A stretch of 64,000 nucleotides of DNA from the NCBI GenBank assembly GCA_018806915.1, contig JAGKQI010000103.1, positions 1,302,001-1,366,000 of the forward strand. Direction: 5' to 3'. A model generated the notes under the pieces. The model saw only the letters and a program-made list of their open reading frames with translations, had not been told where the DNA came from and did no database searches. The stretch comes from Phytophthora colocasiae (Eukaryota > Oomycota > Peronosporomycetes > Peronosporales > Peronosporaceae). Below, piece after piece: positions 1 through 10,454 of the stretch; the first letter of the stretch is position 1, and each line of letters opens with the position of its first letter. A program made the position numbers and the translations under genes.

Positions 1-1
1 C

Positions 2-2077
2 GGCGGCTGCCCGGACGTCTATACGAACGCCGGCGTGAGCTGCACGTGTCTCGAAGGCTATGACAACTCGACCGAGTGGGAGTTCTACATCCAGTCAAGG
101 ACAGAACTGACGGACCAACCGCTCACGCTCGAGTTCGGCGCGACGTTGGGTCTGACATCTCTAGTGACGATCGTCGCGCCGGATGACCTCACGTCGATTA
201 CAATTGTAGGAGTTGGAGAAGACGCAGTGACGTTGAATGTCACGGCTGAAGCCACTGGTTGGGACGACTATGACACGTCGAACCCATCGCTGATCGAGGT
301 TGGCACTACGTCGGCGCTGGAGAAAATGTGAGAAGAAATGGGAGACTTGATGACGGAGAAAATGGGAAGCTAATGATGTGTGTTGTTGTGTCTGTAGTAC
401 GCTGGAGAATGTGGACATGTTCACAGCGCTGGATGCATCGACAGACTATATCCCACTAGCTATTGAGAACTTGTACGTTGCACTCATGCTGTTGCTTCAG
501 TGAGGACGTGAACTAACGTGCAGCTATTGTGTAGGACTCTGCGGTACACCAACATCAGCCAGGTGACACCGACGTTCTTGCAGGGTTTCGCCAGTCTCGA
601 GTACCTGGATCTCTCACACAACAAGCTGTACGGCACGTACTCGCGTATCTCGTCACAAATGTGCACGGCCAACCCATGCCCACTCAAGTCGATCAACGTG
701 AGCAACAACGCGTTGACGCAGATCCCGTACCGGATGTTCTACCTCAACCAGCTCAACAGTCTTTATCTGGAAAACAACGCCATCGAGAACTGGACTGTCT
801 CGAGCGACTTGTACGAGAGTATCGCGGGGCTCACAAATTTCAACATGGACCCACCTAACGACACGTACGCGTGCGACAACGGCACGTGGTTGACTGCTCA
901 CGGGATCGATTTCTGCGTGCTGAATTCCACCACAGCGTCCACAGCGTCAGACTCTTCGTCCAGCAGCAATAGCTACCTTATCTATGTGATTGTGGCGGCC
1001 TGCATTGTGGTATGCGTCCTAATCTTCGTGTTCATCCGGCAGCGCCGAGCGCACAACCGCCGCAAAGAGCGCGATGAGTCTGTGTTCGACCACACCTTGT
1101 CGTTCGATTCGCACTTTACAGCCAACACCAACATCATCAACGACCCGCTTATTATTGCCCACCGCATTCCGTTCAAGGAAGTCAAGGTAGCCAACTGCAT
1201 CAACAAGGGAGGCTTCGGACTCGTGTATAGTGGAGTGTACAACCGTCGTCGTGTGGCCATCAAGCGCATCAGGACGGATCTGTGCCAGGACATGAAGCAC
1301 GTGGAGGCGTTTATGAAAGAAATCTGCTTGATTTCAACACTGGAGCACCCTCGCATTGTGGAGTTCATCGGTGTGGCGTGGGATACGCTGCGTAACCTCA
1401 GCGCGGTGACTGAATACATGGAACGTGGCGACCTGCGCGAGGTATTGCACAGCTTCCAGCTGCGCAACACGCCAGTGACTTGGGATACACATAAGCTTCG
1501 GATCACACAGCACATTGCTGAGGCTTTGACGTATCTTCATTCGCTGGACCCCAAGTTGATTCATCGTGATTTAAAGTCGAAGAACGTGCTGCTGAATACT
1601 GAGATGGAGGCCAAGCTCAGTGACTTTGGTGTATCTCGCGAGCGTCACGCTATGGAGACTCACATGACTGCAGGCATTGGAACGTCTTTCTGGATTGCAC
1701 CGGAAGTTCTGCTGGGCAAGGACTACGACGAGCGTGCTGACATTTTCTCGTTGGGAATTGTCATCTCGGAGATCGACACGGAGGATTATCCGTACTGGAA
1801 CGCCAAGAACCCGCCTCAAGGAGGAAAGGTGGAGGAAACAGCCATTCTTCGCATGGTCGCGGCTGGTGAACTCATCCCGGACTTCACTGAGGGATGCCCT
1901 AAGGCCGTGCTGGAGCTGGCGAAGGCTTGTCTGTCGCTCAACCCTGACGATCGTCCGTCAGCTACTGAGGTGGTGTACGCTATCCAGCAGATCACGAGCC
2001 ACTCCTCAGTGAGCTACGCTGGCGGAGTGAGTATGGACTCGTTTTCATCGAACTCGTCACGGCCGATGTCGATGTAA
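2..2077 (+). CDS. LRR receptor-like TKL protein kinase (5' partial)
   Basis: Membrane receptor-like kinase, expected to phosphorylate Ser/Thr in the cytosol. Three exons are visible: 2-327, 398-472 and 535-2077, with GT-AG introns of 70 and 62 bp; the reading frame is open at the left edge, so the start lies off-window. Exons 1-3 encode a secreted-side region with leucine-rich repeats (for example YLDLSHNKLYG), then one transmembrane helix around 970-1035 followed by basic residues. The kinase domain follows: glycine loop NKGGFGLVYSG near 1204, VAIKRI lysine near 1260, catalytic HRDLKSKN at 1562, DFG at 1622 and APE at 1697. All catalytic residues are present. Such LRR-TM-TKL architectures are common in oomycetes; the ligand cannot be told. 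The family assignment is firm, the substrate is unknown. Confidence 0.9.
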
Positions 2078-2172
2078 GACTGACTAGTTAGTAGAGTTTT
2101 GAAGGTAATAAAATCAATATGTCAACCGGATTCAGTGTTGAAGATGTTCTTCTTCGTTCAGTATCCTTTTTT

Positions 2173-4338
2173 CTATCCGAACTTGCCGTCAAAGCCGACA
2201 AAGCCTGTGATCTTGAAAATGGGGAAGAAGGGCTTCTTGTGGAGGTTTGAACACCAATTCCAAGCACTTGTGAGGCGTCCATCAATGCAGGATCCAGCCT
2301 CAAAGAAATTGTCAGCACCGCTACCATCAAAGGCCTCACGGAAGAAGTCCGCCAGAATCGTACGCTTCAACTTGCGAGCTCCTCCAAATGTGGTATCCAC
2401 ATAACCTTGGATAGCCTTTGACGATTCGCACATTGACTCGATACTATCGATGGCCTTGACGATCGGACGGAGGATGTGTCCCACCTGTGTGTACTTGTCA
2501 ATGAACATCAGCGCATTCGGGACATTCTTGTCGCCTAGATGGATGACACTAGAGCCCACCCAAGAGTCTAAATTGCGCTGGGTTGAGTGCAGGATAACGT
2601 GCATGGCGCGTGATACACGGGGTGCAGGTTGAATACGGTGCAGACCCTGGCCGGTATCTGACAGATCATATCGAGTACCGTCAGCCAATAGATCCTCATC
2701 AGTCAAACACCACAGGCGGAACATATCGTGTGCGATCTCACGCCAAAGCGTTAGCGACTGCAGCACATAGTTGTACTGTCGACTGTGCGAATGGGACAAC
2801 CGAGCGCCGTCATTTCCACTAATGATAGCCAGCGAACTGTTTTCCTTCTCATCGTCTGGATTGAAATGCGTGTTGAGGAGCTTGATCATACGGTCAATCG
2901 GGTCGCGCTCGAAGTACAGGTGGTAGTTGTTATCTGCAATTGAGTACAGGCACTGCTGTAGTGAGTCGCGAGTGAGGCGACGGCTCTCGTACTTGTCGCT
3001 CAAGGCACGGATGGCCTGCTCCTTTTGCTTGATTTGGCGCTGGATCTGGAAACGGGTCTTACCCTCAGGTGCAACAACCATCGTGGCAGTCTCAATACGA
3101 GAATCACGAAGCATATCCAGAGCACCACCGGCCTCCAGAACGTCGTATACAGTTCGGATCTTCTGGAGACACGAGAATCCGAGAAGCTCCTGCAGTTCTG
3201 GACTCACTGCGTCCTGTAGTAAGTACATGAGCTTGCCGTACTCACCTCTCATTTTCTCCGGGTTCATGATCTTGTATCGTCTACCTAGCTCGAAAATCTC
3301 CTGAAAAAACTCGGCACTCTCAGCAAAGTTCTTCTCGTCCAGGACCTCTTGTCCAGCCTTGTAGTCCGATGCAACCGCCAACGCCGACAGGAATCCGCAC
3401 ACATCTTGTAGCTGCGCACGCACACGTTTGGCAGCCGGTAGGAACTTAGGTGTATCCAGCTTGTCGGTGTAGCTGCTCACGCATAGTGCAGCCTCCAGTG
3501 CGCGCAGCAGCTTGCGTTCCTCGTACGTGAGACGCACGGGGATATACTTGGCTCGATCCAGCATCTCGGCGGCAGCTTCAGCACTTGCAGCGTTGGCGTT
3601 GCCGTTGGTAAGTCTTGCCGGGCCTAGCGACGACGGGTAACCTAACAGATAATGACCCATCAAGTTACAAATGTTACGGCGAGGAGCAGGTTCATCGGAG
3701 TCAGAATCATCTGAAGCTGCGTCACGGTCGACAGAGCCATGCATACCGCGATCAAGGTTTTCTTCTTCGCTGCTGCTTGTGTCTCCGTCCAGCTCGTCCT
3801 CATCGCTCTACAGTCACAAAACACAACACCACCAACAATATTCATATCCTCCGTATTCTCAGTCCTCAGTCCCCTAAACAGTTTCCACAGCTTGTATAAT
3901 ACACTGCCGTACATCATAGTCCACTGCATCTCTGGTCTCCATCTCCACATCATTGGTGGCCTCTACAGCTGCCGGAGTCGCCTTGGACGCCGGGAAACGC
4001 GGCTGGAACGTGTGCTTTCGCCTGTTGCCCTTACGGTGCTGGCCACCGCAGCAGAGCTCGCAGAAGTAGTCGTGACACTGTTCACAGAAGAGTTCGGCTT
4101 CGTGCGCTTGGCACTCCACACACAGGAACTCATTGCGTCGCGTCTGCTCCAACTGCTCCGCATCCTCATCACCCGAGTCCTTGGCGTCTTTAGACGCGGC
4201 GGCCGTCACATGCGCGAACAGCGCCCGACACTCCTCCGGCAGCTGTTCATCGTCGTCCAGATCGTCATCCAGCAGCGCCGACAGCGTGCGCATGCGGCTG
4301 ATGCGCGCCAGGCGTTCGCCGGCCTCCGGGCTCGACAT
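2173..4338 (-). CDS. B-box zinc finger / DUF2009 (UPF0652-type) protein
   Basis: Two exons on the minus strand, 4338-3913 and 3807-2173, joined across a 105-bp GT-AG intron (3808-3912); the product is about 686 aa. Exon 1 encodes an acidic N-terminus and a B-box-like cysteine/histidine cluster (CVECQAHEAELFCEQCHDYF region, followed by C and H ligands). Exon 2 encodes an acidic linker and the long DUF2009 domain, recognised from blocks such as RLTYEERKLLRALEAAL, FELGRRYKIMNPEKMR, YVLQSLTLWREI and WVGSSVIHLGDKNVPNALMF. B-box followed by DUF2009 is the usual arrangement in eukaryotic members, which supports joining the two exons. The molecular function of the family is unknown. It is head-to-head with CEP20. 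Confidence 0.88.
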
Positions 4339-4453
4339 GTCCTCTCCACTCTAGAAAATATTTGCAATGTGAGGTAAAATACTACGTAACGGATATTGGT
4401 GTGTCGTACATCACAAATCTTTTCGCAAGTTATGACGCTTCGAAGAAGTGACT
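4339..4453. promoter_or_regulatory. Shared head-to-head promoter region
   Basis: Only 115 bp separate the start codons of the DUF2009 gene (minus) and CEP20 (plus), so promoters and 5' leaders of both must lie here or overlap the coding regions. No TATA box or clear oomycete initiator/FPR element was identified by eye. The bidirectional role is inferred from spacing only. Confidence 0.4.
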
Positions 4454-5443
4454 ATGAGCAGTGAAGGGCACGCGACGTTATCGGATCTGAAGGAAGGTAA
4501 GTAGAGAAAACTATTGCTACTGGGTATACGTGACAGAGATCTAATGGTGGAATTTGGGATGTGTAGTACTGAAGGACACATTGGCAGCGCGGGGCTCACT
4601 GGATCAGATAAAGGCTCGAATTCGAGCTGAGATCTTTTCAGCGCTTGATGATCAGGTGATGGCTGTGAACTTTGTGGAAAAGGAACTGTGAGGTATTGAC
4701 GACACATATTATGGTGCAGGATGTACCTAAACCGAAGCTGTCGAATGAGAACTTGATCATTAACGAGCTAATCCGCGAATACTTCGAGTACAACGGATAT
4801 CGACACGCGCTATCGGTTTTCCTACCAGGTTTGTTTGCTTTCGTTGGCAACTGGAATTTATGACGTTGATAAGCTAATGCGTTGAAAAAAAAAGAGTCCG
4901 GGCAACCAGCTGAGAAGCCATTCGACCGACAATTCCTGTCAAGCGAATTGAATGGTGCGTGGCTGAATTGTGCTGATATGGCCTTGCTTACGAGTGTTTT
5001 CATTGTAGTAACGGAGGACCAGCGCTTCACACATGTTCCACTGCTTTACAGCATCGTGGCAAGTCTGCAGCGATCTCGAAGTACTAAACAAGGATTTAAG
5101 GATTTGACAGAACTGCAGCTAATTTTCTTTCCTAATTGCAGACCAGGATCAGCAACATGCACGAGACCTGGACGTGGAGAATCAGTTTAATCAGTTTGCG
5201 ACCATGCCAGCGCAAGAGTATCACGATGTAAGACTGGATTTCATCGTTATGAAGTTTTTTTTTTTAAGTAACTTCGGTCGAACCGCTATGAACAGGATCA
5301 AAGTTTCGATGACGACCCAACACACCGGGCTACAGTTGGTGAGTATTGGTGACAGTTGTGGCATTTCGACATGTGAGCTGACACTGAATTTCGTTTTCGT
5401 AGAGGGGATCCAAGAGCCTTCTCCTGTGGTGTTCAAAAAGTAA
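4454..5443 (+). CDS. CEP20: CEP20/FOR20-like LisH centrosomal-basal body protein
   Basis: Eight small exons: 4454-4496, 4567-4655, 4720-4828, 4895-4954, 5009-5080, 5142-5227, 5296-5338 and 5403-5443. Phases agree at each junction and give 180 aa (human CEP20 is of similar size). The conserved core is clear: VLKDTLAARGSLDQIKARIR, then a LisH segment NLIINELIREYFEYNGYRHA, then ESGQPAEKPFDRQFL and a PLLYSIV helix. FOR20/CEP20 proteins act at centrioles and basal bodies in cilium assembly; oomycete zoospores are flagellated, so retention makes sense. The exon 5/6 junction (donor GTACTA at 5081) is the least certain; without it the frame reads through to a stop at 5190. Remaining junctions are canonical. 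Confidence 0.85.
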
Positions 5444-6390
5444 TACTGTAAGGTAAATCATCAATTTAGGGCCATCAACCATTTTAGGGCCGTATTTTAA
5501 CTGCCAATCACGTGAAGTTTTTCACAGAGCAAGTACTTTATTGGCTAAAACACACTAAATACGAATACCTTCAAAAATTAAATTTGTAAATTTGGCGCGA
5601 GGTGTCATGGCTCCAGGCGATGACAGATCAGCCGCCTTCCTGGTTGGCGGCGAGCTTATTGAGGGCCCATTATGGGAGCGGGGTTGTCGCGGGTTCAAGT
5701 CCCGTTAATTCTCCGCACTGATTTGGTAAGTAAAGCATCTATTCAACCTCACTGTGCAAGACACTCGACTAACATTTTGTTGTTTAGAATACAGCTGAAC
5801 AAGTGATATGCGCTACATGTACTCTTCTACACCTTTACCTGCAGTTGTAGTAACAGCTTTCTTAGACGACTTGGTTTTTGATGCCAGCCTCAGCAAGTTC
5901 CTGGAGCACTTCATGGGTAAACAGCCTCCCCCCAACTGCGACTCGTTTACGCTTTGTCGGCTTCTTCGGCACTTGACTTTTACTGTTTGTCCTCCGTAAG
6001 TTAATTTCCGTCGAAACTTGATCACAAGTGGAAATATAAAAGGTGAGGATGGAATAACCCAAACCTCAAATGGTCACAAAAATGACACTCACTCAGCGCT
6101 TTCAATACTGAAAGCAAGACTAAATTCGGCCGTAAACTGATTAAGTCGATTTTTTTCTTCTCCACGGGCATGAGCTTAATTTCATTGGTCTGCTACTACA
6201 AAAAATCGAGAAAAAATCTCTGGTTTGCGAAGTTTCAGAAACTGTCTCACTTTTTATCAACGCATAAGTAGATGCCGAGTAATTCGAGCATCTTTTATCT
6301 CGGCCCATATTTGATTTTTTACCTTACTACACAGTGTAAACTCCACAAAATCATAGCATTTTGTCACTGTAATTTTCCGAATAAGCACAA
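5444..6390. other. Intergenic region with tRNA-like T-arm
   Basis: No gene supported. The stretch is AT-rich toward SMU1. At 5690-5705 a perfect T-arm-like hairpin occurs with loop TTCAAGT, matching an RNA polymerase III B box, and an A-box-like TGGCGGCGAG lies at 5645. No acceptor-stem pairing could be drawn, so this is not a functional tRNA; a tRNA-derived SINE head is possible. Short reading frames near 5810-6060 have no recognisable domain. Confidence 0.35.
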
Positions 6391-8128
6391 ATGGCATCCA
6401 CAGGACCTAACGACGTAGTGGCCTCGCGAGAGCTAGAGGTGGGCTCTAGCGACACCATCCGCCTTATCCTGCAGTTTCTACGTGAGAACCGTCTGTTCGG
6501 CGCTATGCGTGCGCTGCAGGAGGAGTCACAGGTGAGTCTCAATGCCGTGGAGTCGGTGGAGTCGCTAGCCACCGACATTTCAAACGGCCGTTGGGACCGC
6601 GTACTACAGCAAACCAAGGCGCTCGAATGTAGTGCTACTACAATGATGGACCTGTATGAACTTGTGGTGTTCGACATGATTGAGTCACAGGAGAAGGATG
6701 TGGCCATGCAGCTGCTTCGCAACACACCAGCCATGAGCACAATGAAGCAGACACAACCGGAACGTTATTTGCGACTGGAAAAATTAGCGCAACGTGCAAT
6801 TTTTGACCTTGCAGAAGCTTATGCAGGAAGTAACAAACAGAAGAGAAGAGATGACGTCGCACAGCTTTTCCGGAATGAAGTGTCGACTGTGGAGCCGTCT
6901 CGACTGTTGGTTCTTCTGGGCCAAGCACTCAAATGGCAGCAGCTACAGGTAATGGAAGCGATTTTGCTGTCTTCTGGGAGTATTGAGACGGGTAATTGAC
7001 CTGGAGAGGTGTATTTCGTATTGTAGGGTCTGGTGACACCTGGAGATGACTTTGATCTGTTCCGAGGTGGGGCGAAGGAGAAAGTGGTAGATCGGTCCGA
7101 GAAGCTGGTGCGAAAGCCCTTAGGCAAGATCAAGTTTAGCAAGACATCAATGCCACAATGCGCAGAGTTCAGTCGTGATGGACGGATGCTCGTGACGGGT
7201 GCTAAGGACGGATTTGTGGAAGTTTGGGACTTTGAAAAATGCAAACTACGAAAGGATCTGGAGTACCAAGCAAAGGTGCGTACAGGGAAAATTCTATTAG
7301 ATGCACTGCAGAACCGCTAATATGTTGCGTTTTGATCAGGACGAGTTTATGATGCACGATGCGAGTGTGACAGCTGAAGCTTTTAGCCGAGACGGCGAAT
7401 TGCTGGCAACGGGTAGTGAAGATGGCAAGGTCAAGGTGTGGAAAGTTTCCACAGGAATGTGTCTCCGTCGCTTTGACAATGCTCATGGTCAGGGCATTAA
7501 TAGCATTATTTTTTCGAGAGATGGTACACAGCTGCTGACGGCTTCGTTTGACCACCTTGTTCGTATCCACGGACTCAAATCGGGTCAGACTTTGAAAGAG
7601 TTCCGTGGTCACCAGAGTTATGTCAACAAGGCCTTGTTTTCTTCGGACGGCAGCAAGGTGATCTCAACGTCTAGCGATGGAACGCTGAAGATTTGGAGTG
7701 CGAAGACTGCAGAGTGTCTGCAGACTGTGCAGCCGTCCAATGAGTCCTTCACTACAGAAGGAGATATTGTGAGTGCGTTGTTGGTGCCTGCTGCATCTGG
7801 AACGGGGGAGGACATCATTATCTGCACACGTACGAGCGATATGCTTCGCGTCTCAATGGGAGGGGAGACTGTGTTGAGTTACAAGGGAGACCCCTTCAAC
7901 GACAAGAAGATCGGCAACTTTGTTTCCTGCACGCTGTCCATGCGCGGGAAGTGGCTCTATGGCGTGACTGACAAGGGGTTCATCGTGAGCTTCTGTACTA
8001 CAACCGGCGATCTCGAGACGTCAATGCAAATCTGTAACGCCGACGCCTTCGGCATTGCTCACCACCCGCACCGCAACATCGTAGCCACGTACGGCAGCGA
8101 TCGATACGTTCGACTGTGGAAAGCTTGA
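6391..8128 (+). CDS. SMU1: SMU1-like WD40 splicing factor
   Basis: Three exons: 6391-6948, 7027-7275 and 7340-8128, with GT-AG introns of 78 and 64 bp; 531 aa. The N-terminus carries the LisH/CTLH region (SSDTIRLILQFLREN; LKQTQPERY-like block near 6745), followed by QGLVTPGDDFDLFRG, which matches the linker of SMU1, and by seven WD repeats (TGSEDGKVKVWK, SASFDHLVRIHGLKSGQT-like blocks) ending IAHHPHRNIVATY. SMU1 joins the spliceosomal B complex with RED/IK and is involved in splice-site recognition. Length and domain order match animal and plant orthologues. The start at 6391 precedes the conserved block by about 18 residues and is the first ATG. Convergent with PWP1, with 150 bp between stops. 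Confidence 0.93.
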
Positions 8129-8278
8129 TATAGGAAATATTTGTCATGCCAAAATGGAATTGTCAGCGCTGCTTGCCGTGTAAGCTGGCACTTGACTTGC
8201 TGCACAAACGCTTTGGAATGAAGTACAAAACTCACGCGCTTACATATTATGTATCGTAGTAGCATCGTGTATGGTTAT

Positions 8279-9964
8279 CTAGTTTTTCTTGCCCTTCTTG
8301 CTCTTGACTGATTTCTTCTTAGCCTGTTGCTGTTTCTCACGCTCTTCTTCCAGCGCCAACTCTTCTCCAAGCTGATAAGGAGATCGGAAAGAGGCAGAAA
8401 TGTCACTAGACGCAGCGGTGGCAGCTCCTTGCACACGAGAGCCAAAACGGCGCTCAACACCTTCGTTCTCAGAGGTGTCCCACAGCGCCAAAACACCCTT
8501 CGATCCTCCAACGCCAAGCATGAATGGCGAATCCTGGTAGAACGCCAGCGTGAACAACTCACCCTGAATCGAATAAAAAAACAGCATTGTCAGTCTCTAC
8601 ATCGCATCGATCACCTTTTCATGACCATCAACGTTACGTACCACATTCATTTCCTTTGAGGTGACGCATACAGGAGAGTTATCCTTCAGGTCCCAGAGCT
8701 TAACGGTCTTGTCAACGCCAGCCGTTGCAAGCAGGCCAGGCACCTGAGCAGAGAAGGAAATGGCCGACACAGCACCGGCGTGTGCGTCGAAACGGAAGAG
8801 CGGAGCGGAACCGTTCATTCGCACGTCAAATCCCACAACGACACCGTCCTCCGAAGACGCAACAATGGTGCTCGGGTTGTGCGGCGCCCACGCGATACTC
8901 TCCACTTCAGCAGACAACTGGAACTTGGAGAAAGCGTCCGGCTGGCGGCCATCAAGCACCACAATATTCCGGTCAAAGGCAGCACTAGCCAGCACCGTCG
9001 TCTCCGCTGGGTTCCAACGCACACTCTGCACCTTGTTGCTGTGGTGTGCCATGGTGTACAGGCACTTTTGCGTAGTGATATCCCATACCTTAACCGTTGA
9101 ATCAGCTGAACCACTGGCCAGCATGTTGCGGTGGCTACTATTCCAGTCGAGCGACATGACAGCGTCCTGGTGGCTACCTGGCTTGAGGGCCGCCTTTCGA
9201 TTCTTCCGGCGCTTCGAGATCTTAGGCATAGCAACGTCGCGAAGGTCTTCATCCTGTTCACCACCAAGTGTAGCGGATGGCTCGAGCACATCCATCACAT
9301 TGAGGTCCCAGATTTCGATACCCGGCTTGAAAGTACCAACAGCCACAAAGCTGCCGTCCACGGGGCCCGTGGTGGGGTTAAGCGGCACAGGAGCGCAGTC
9401 CATCCAGGCCATGCACAGCGGGAAGGCCGGCAGATTGATCTCGTGATGAACGTAGAGTGCACCATTCTCATCATCGTACACCTGCACCTCAAGGTTGCTA
9501 AAGTCCTCCTCCGTGTTGGCAACAAGAATAACGCTGTCTGTTGGGCGGATCTCCACGTCCTCCTTGTCCATCTCAAGCTCGTCATCCTGATCGTCCTCGC
9601 TGTCCTCCATGGCCACGTTGCCTTCGTCATCAGGTTGGTCAGCCATTTCGTCCTCTTCCTCCTCCTCTTCAATGGCACCAGCACCACCTCCCAGGTAATT
9701 GTTGATAGCGGCATCATCATCTTCTTCGTCGTACTCGTCCATTTTAAAAGAAGCAGGCAGGCCATTGCTATCCTTTTCGTCCTGCTTTTGCTGTTCTTCG
9801 GCGGCGTCCTCCTCGGCCATAGCAGCCTCCATAGCGCTCTGCTCCTCAGCTTCCTCCTCTGTGGCCACCTCACGCATCATCTTCATCTCGTCATCAGTAA
9901 GCTTGAGCTTCTCAGGGATGCGACGTGACGCGCCTTTCGGTACCCATGCGAGTGCAGAGATCAT
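8279..9964 (-). CDS. PWP1: PWP1-like WD40 protein (periodic tryptophan protein 1)
   Basis: Two exons, 9964-8642 and 8563-8279, separated by a 78-bp GT-AG intron (8564-8641); 535 aa. The start ATG at 9964 opens with MISALAWVPKG, the typical beginning of PWP1; a TTG at 9982 in the same frame is not needed. A long acidic linker rich in Glu/Asp (9600-9860) precedes WD40 repeats (HQDAVMSLDWN, ASGSADSTVKVWD, HSNKVQSVRWNP). The C-terminal exon supplies the last repeat (GGSKGVLALWD) and a lysine-rich tail KKKSVKSKKGKKN. PWP1 works in rDNA chromatin and ribosome biogenesis in yeast and animals. Large antisense frames opposite its repeats are coding-strand shadows. Confidence 0.92.
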
Positions 9965-10147
9965 AGCAGCCAGGTCAATCAATACACGGATTAATGGAGT
10001 AGTGAAGGTCTGATGCGGTTGGCGTACGTTGCTCCATCAAATGGTCGGATGACCCGGCTTTGTACACTACCTTTTCGGACCAAATCACAATTATGCCCCT
10101 TACAATTCTGACCAATCACAGATAGGTGATTCTGATTGGTTGCCATA
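9965..10147. other. PWP1 upstream region
   Basis: 183 bp between the PWP1 start and the piggyBac target site hold the PWP1 promoter. A repeated CCAAT-like pairing (ACCAATCACA and TGATTGGTTG near 10105-10143) is present. The piggyBac insertion therefore sits immediately upstream of PWP1. Confidence 0.3.
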
Positions 10148-10165
10148 TTAACCCCTTACTTCCCG

Positions 10166-10186
10166 TATGTTGTACCGTACAACATA
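10166..10186. repeat. Subterminal palindrome of piggyBac element
   Basis: Perfect inverted repeat with 10-bp arms (TATGTTGTAC / GTACAACATA) around a single C, abutting the left terminal repeat. Near-identical sites lie at 10229-10249 and, at the right end, 14321-14341. Position next to both termini suggests transposase binding sites; this is inference. Confidence 0.75.
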
Positions 10187-10454
10187 AGAGGGGTGTCGGT
10201 GCATTTCTTCCCGCTGCAGCGTCTCTACTATGTTGTACGGTACATCATAATGGAGTTTGTATCTTGATGTTTGTATGGAGCACATCCCATGAAAACCATA
10301 TACTAAATTCAAGACGATCGTGTGCGTTTAAGCCGGGACGATGCACAGGTTTAGGTATCAGTGAATCACGTCGGCGAATAAAGATGAGCCATGCCGATCG
10401 CGTGGCTGGCACTGCGACTGCGCTCATTTCGAGATTTCCCCGAAAGAGACGCAA

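Noticed and set aside
3739..4377. 212-codon plus-strand frame opposite the B-box exon
   Set aside because: Antisense shadow of the DUF2009 gene; it crosses that gene's intron and has no recognisable motif.
5645..5715. tRNA gene
   Set aside because: T-arm and B box present, but no acceptor stem or anticodon arm can be drawn; only noted as tRNA-like.
8760..9446. 228-codon plus-strand frame
   Set aside because: Antisense of the PWP1 WD repeats.
9131..9928. 265-codon plus-strand frame rich in Leu/Val opposite PWP1
   Set aside because: It lies entirely antisense to the PWP1 acidic and WD40 coding sequence; antisense of Glu/Asp codons gives Leu/Val/Phe runs. No domain or start context.
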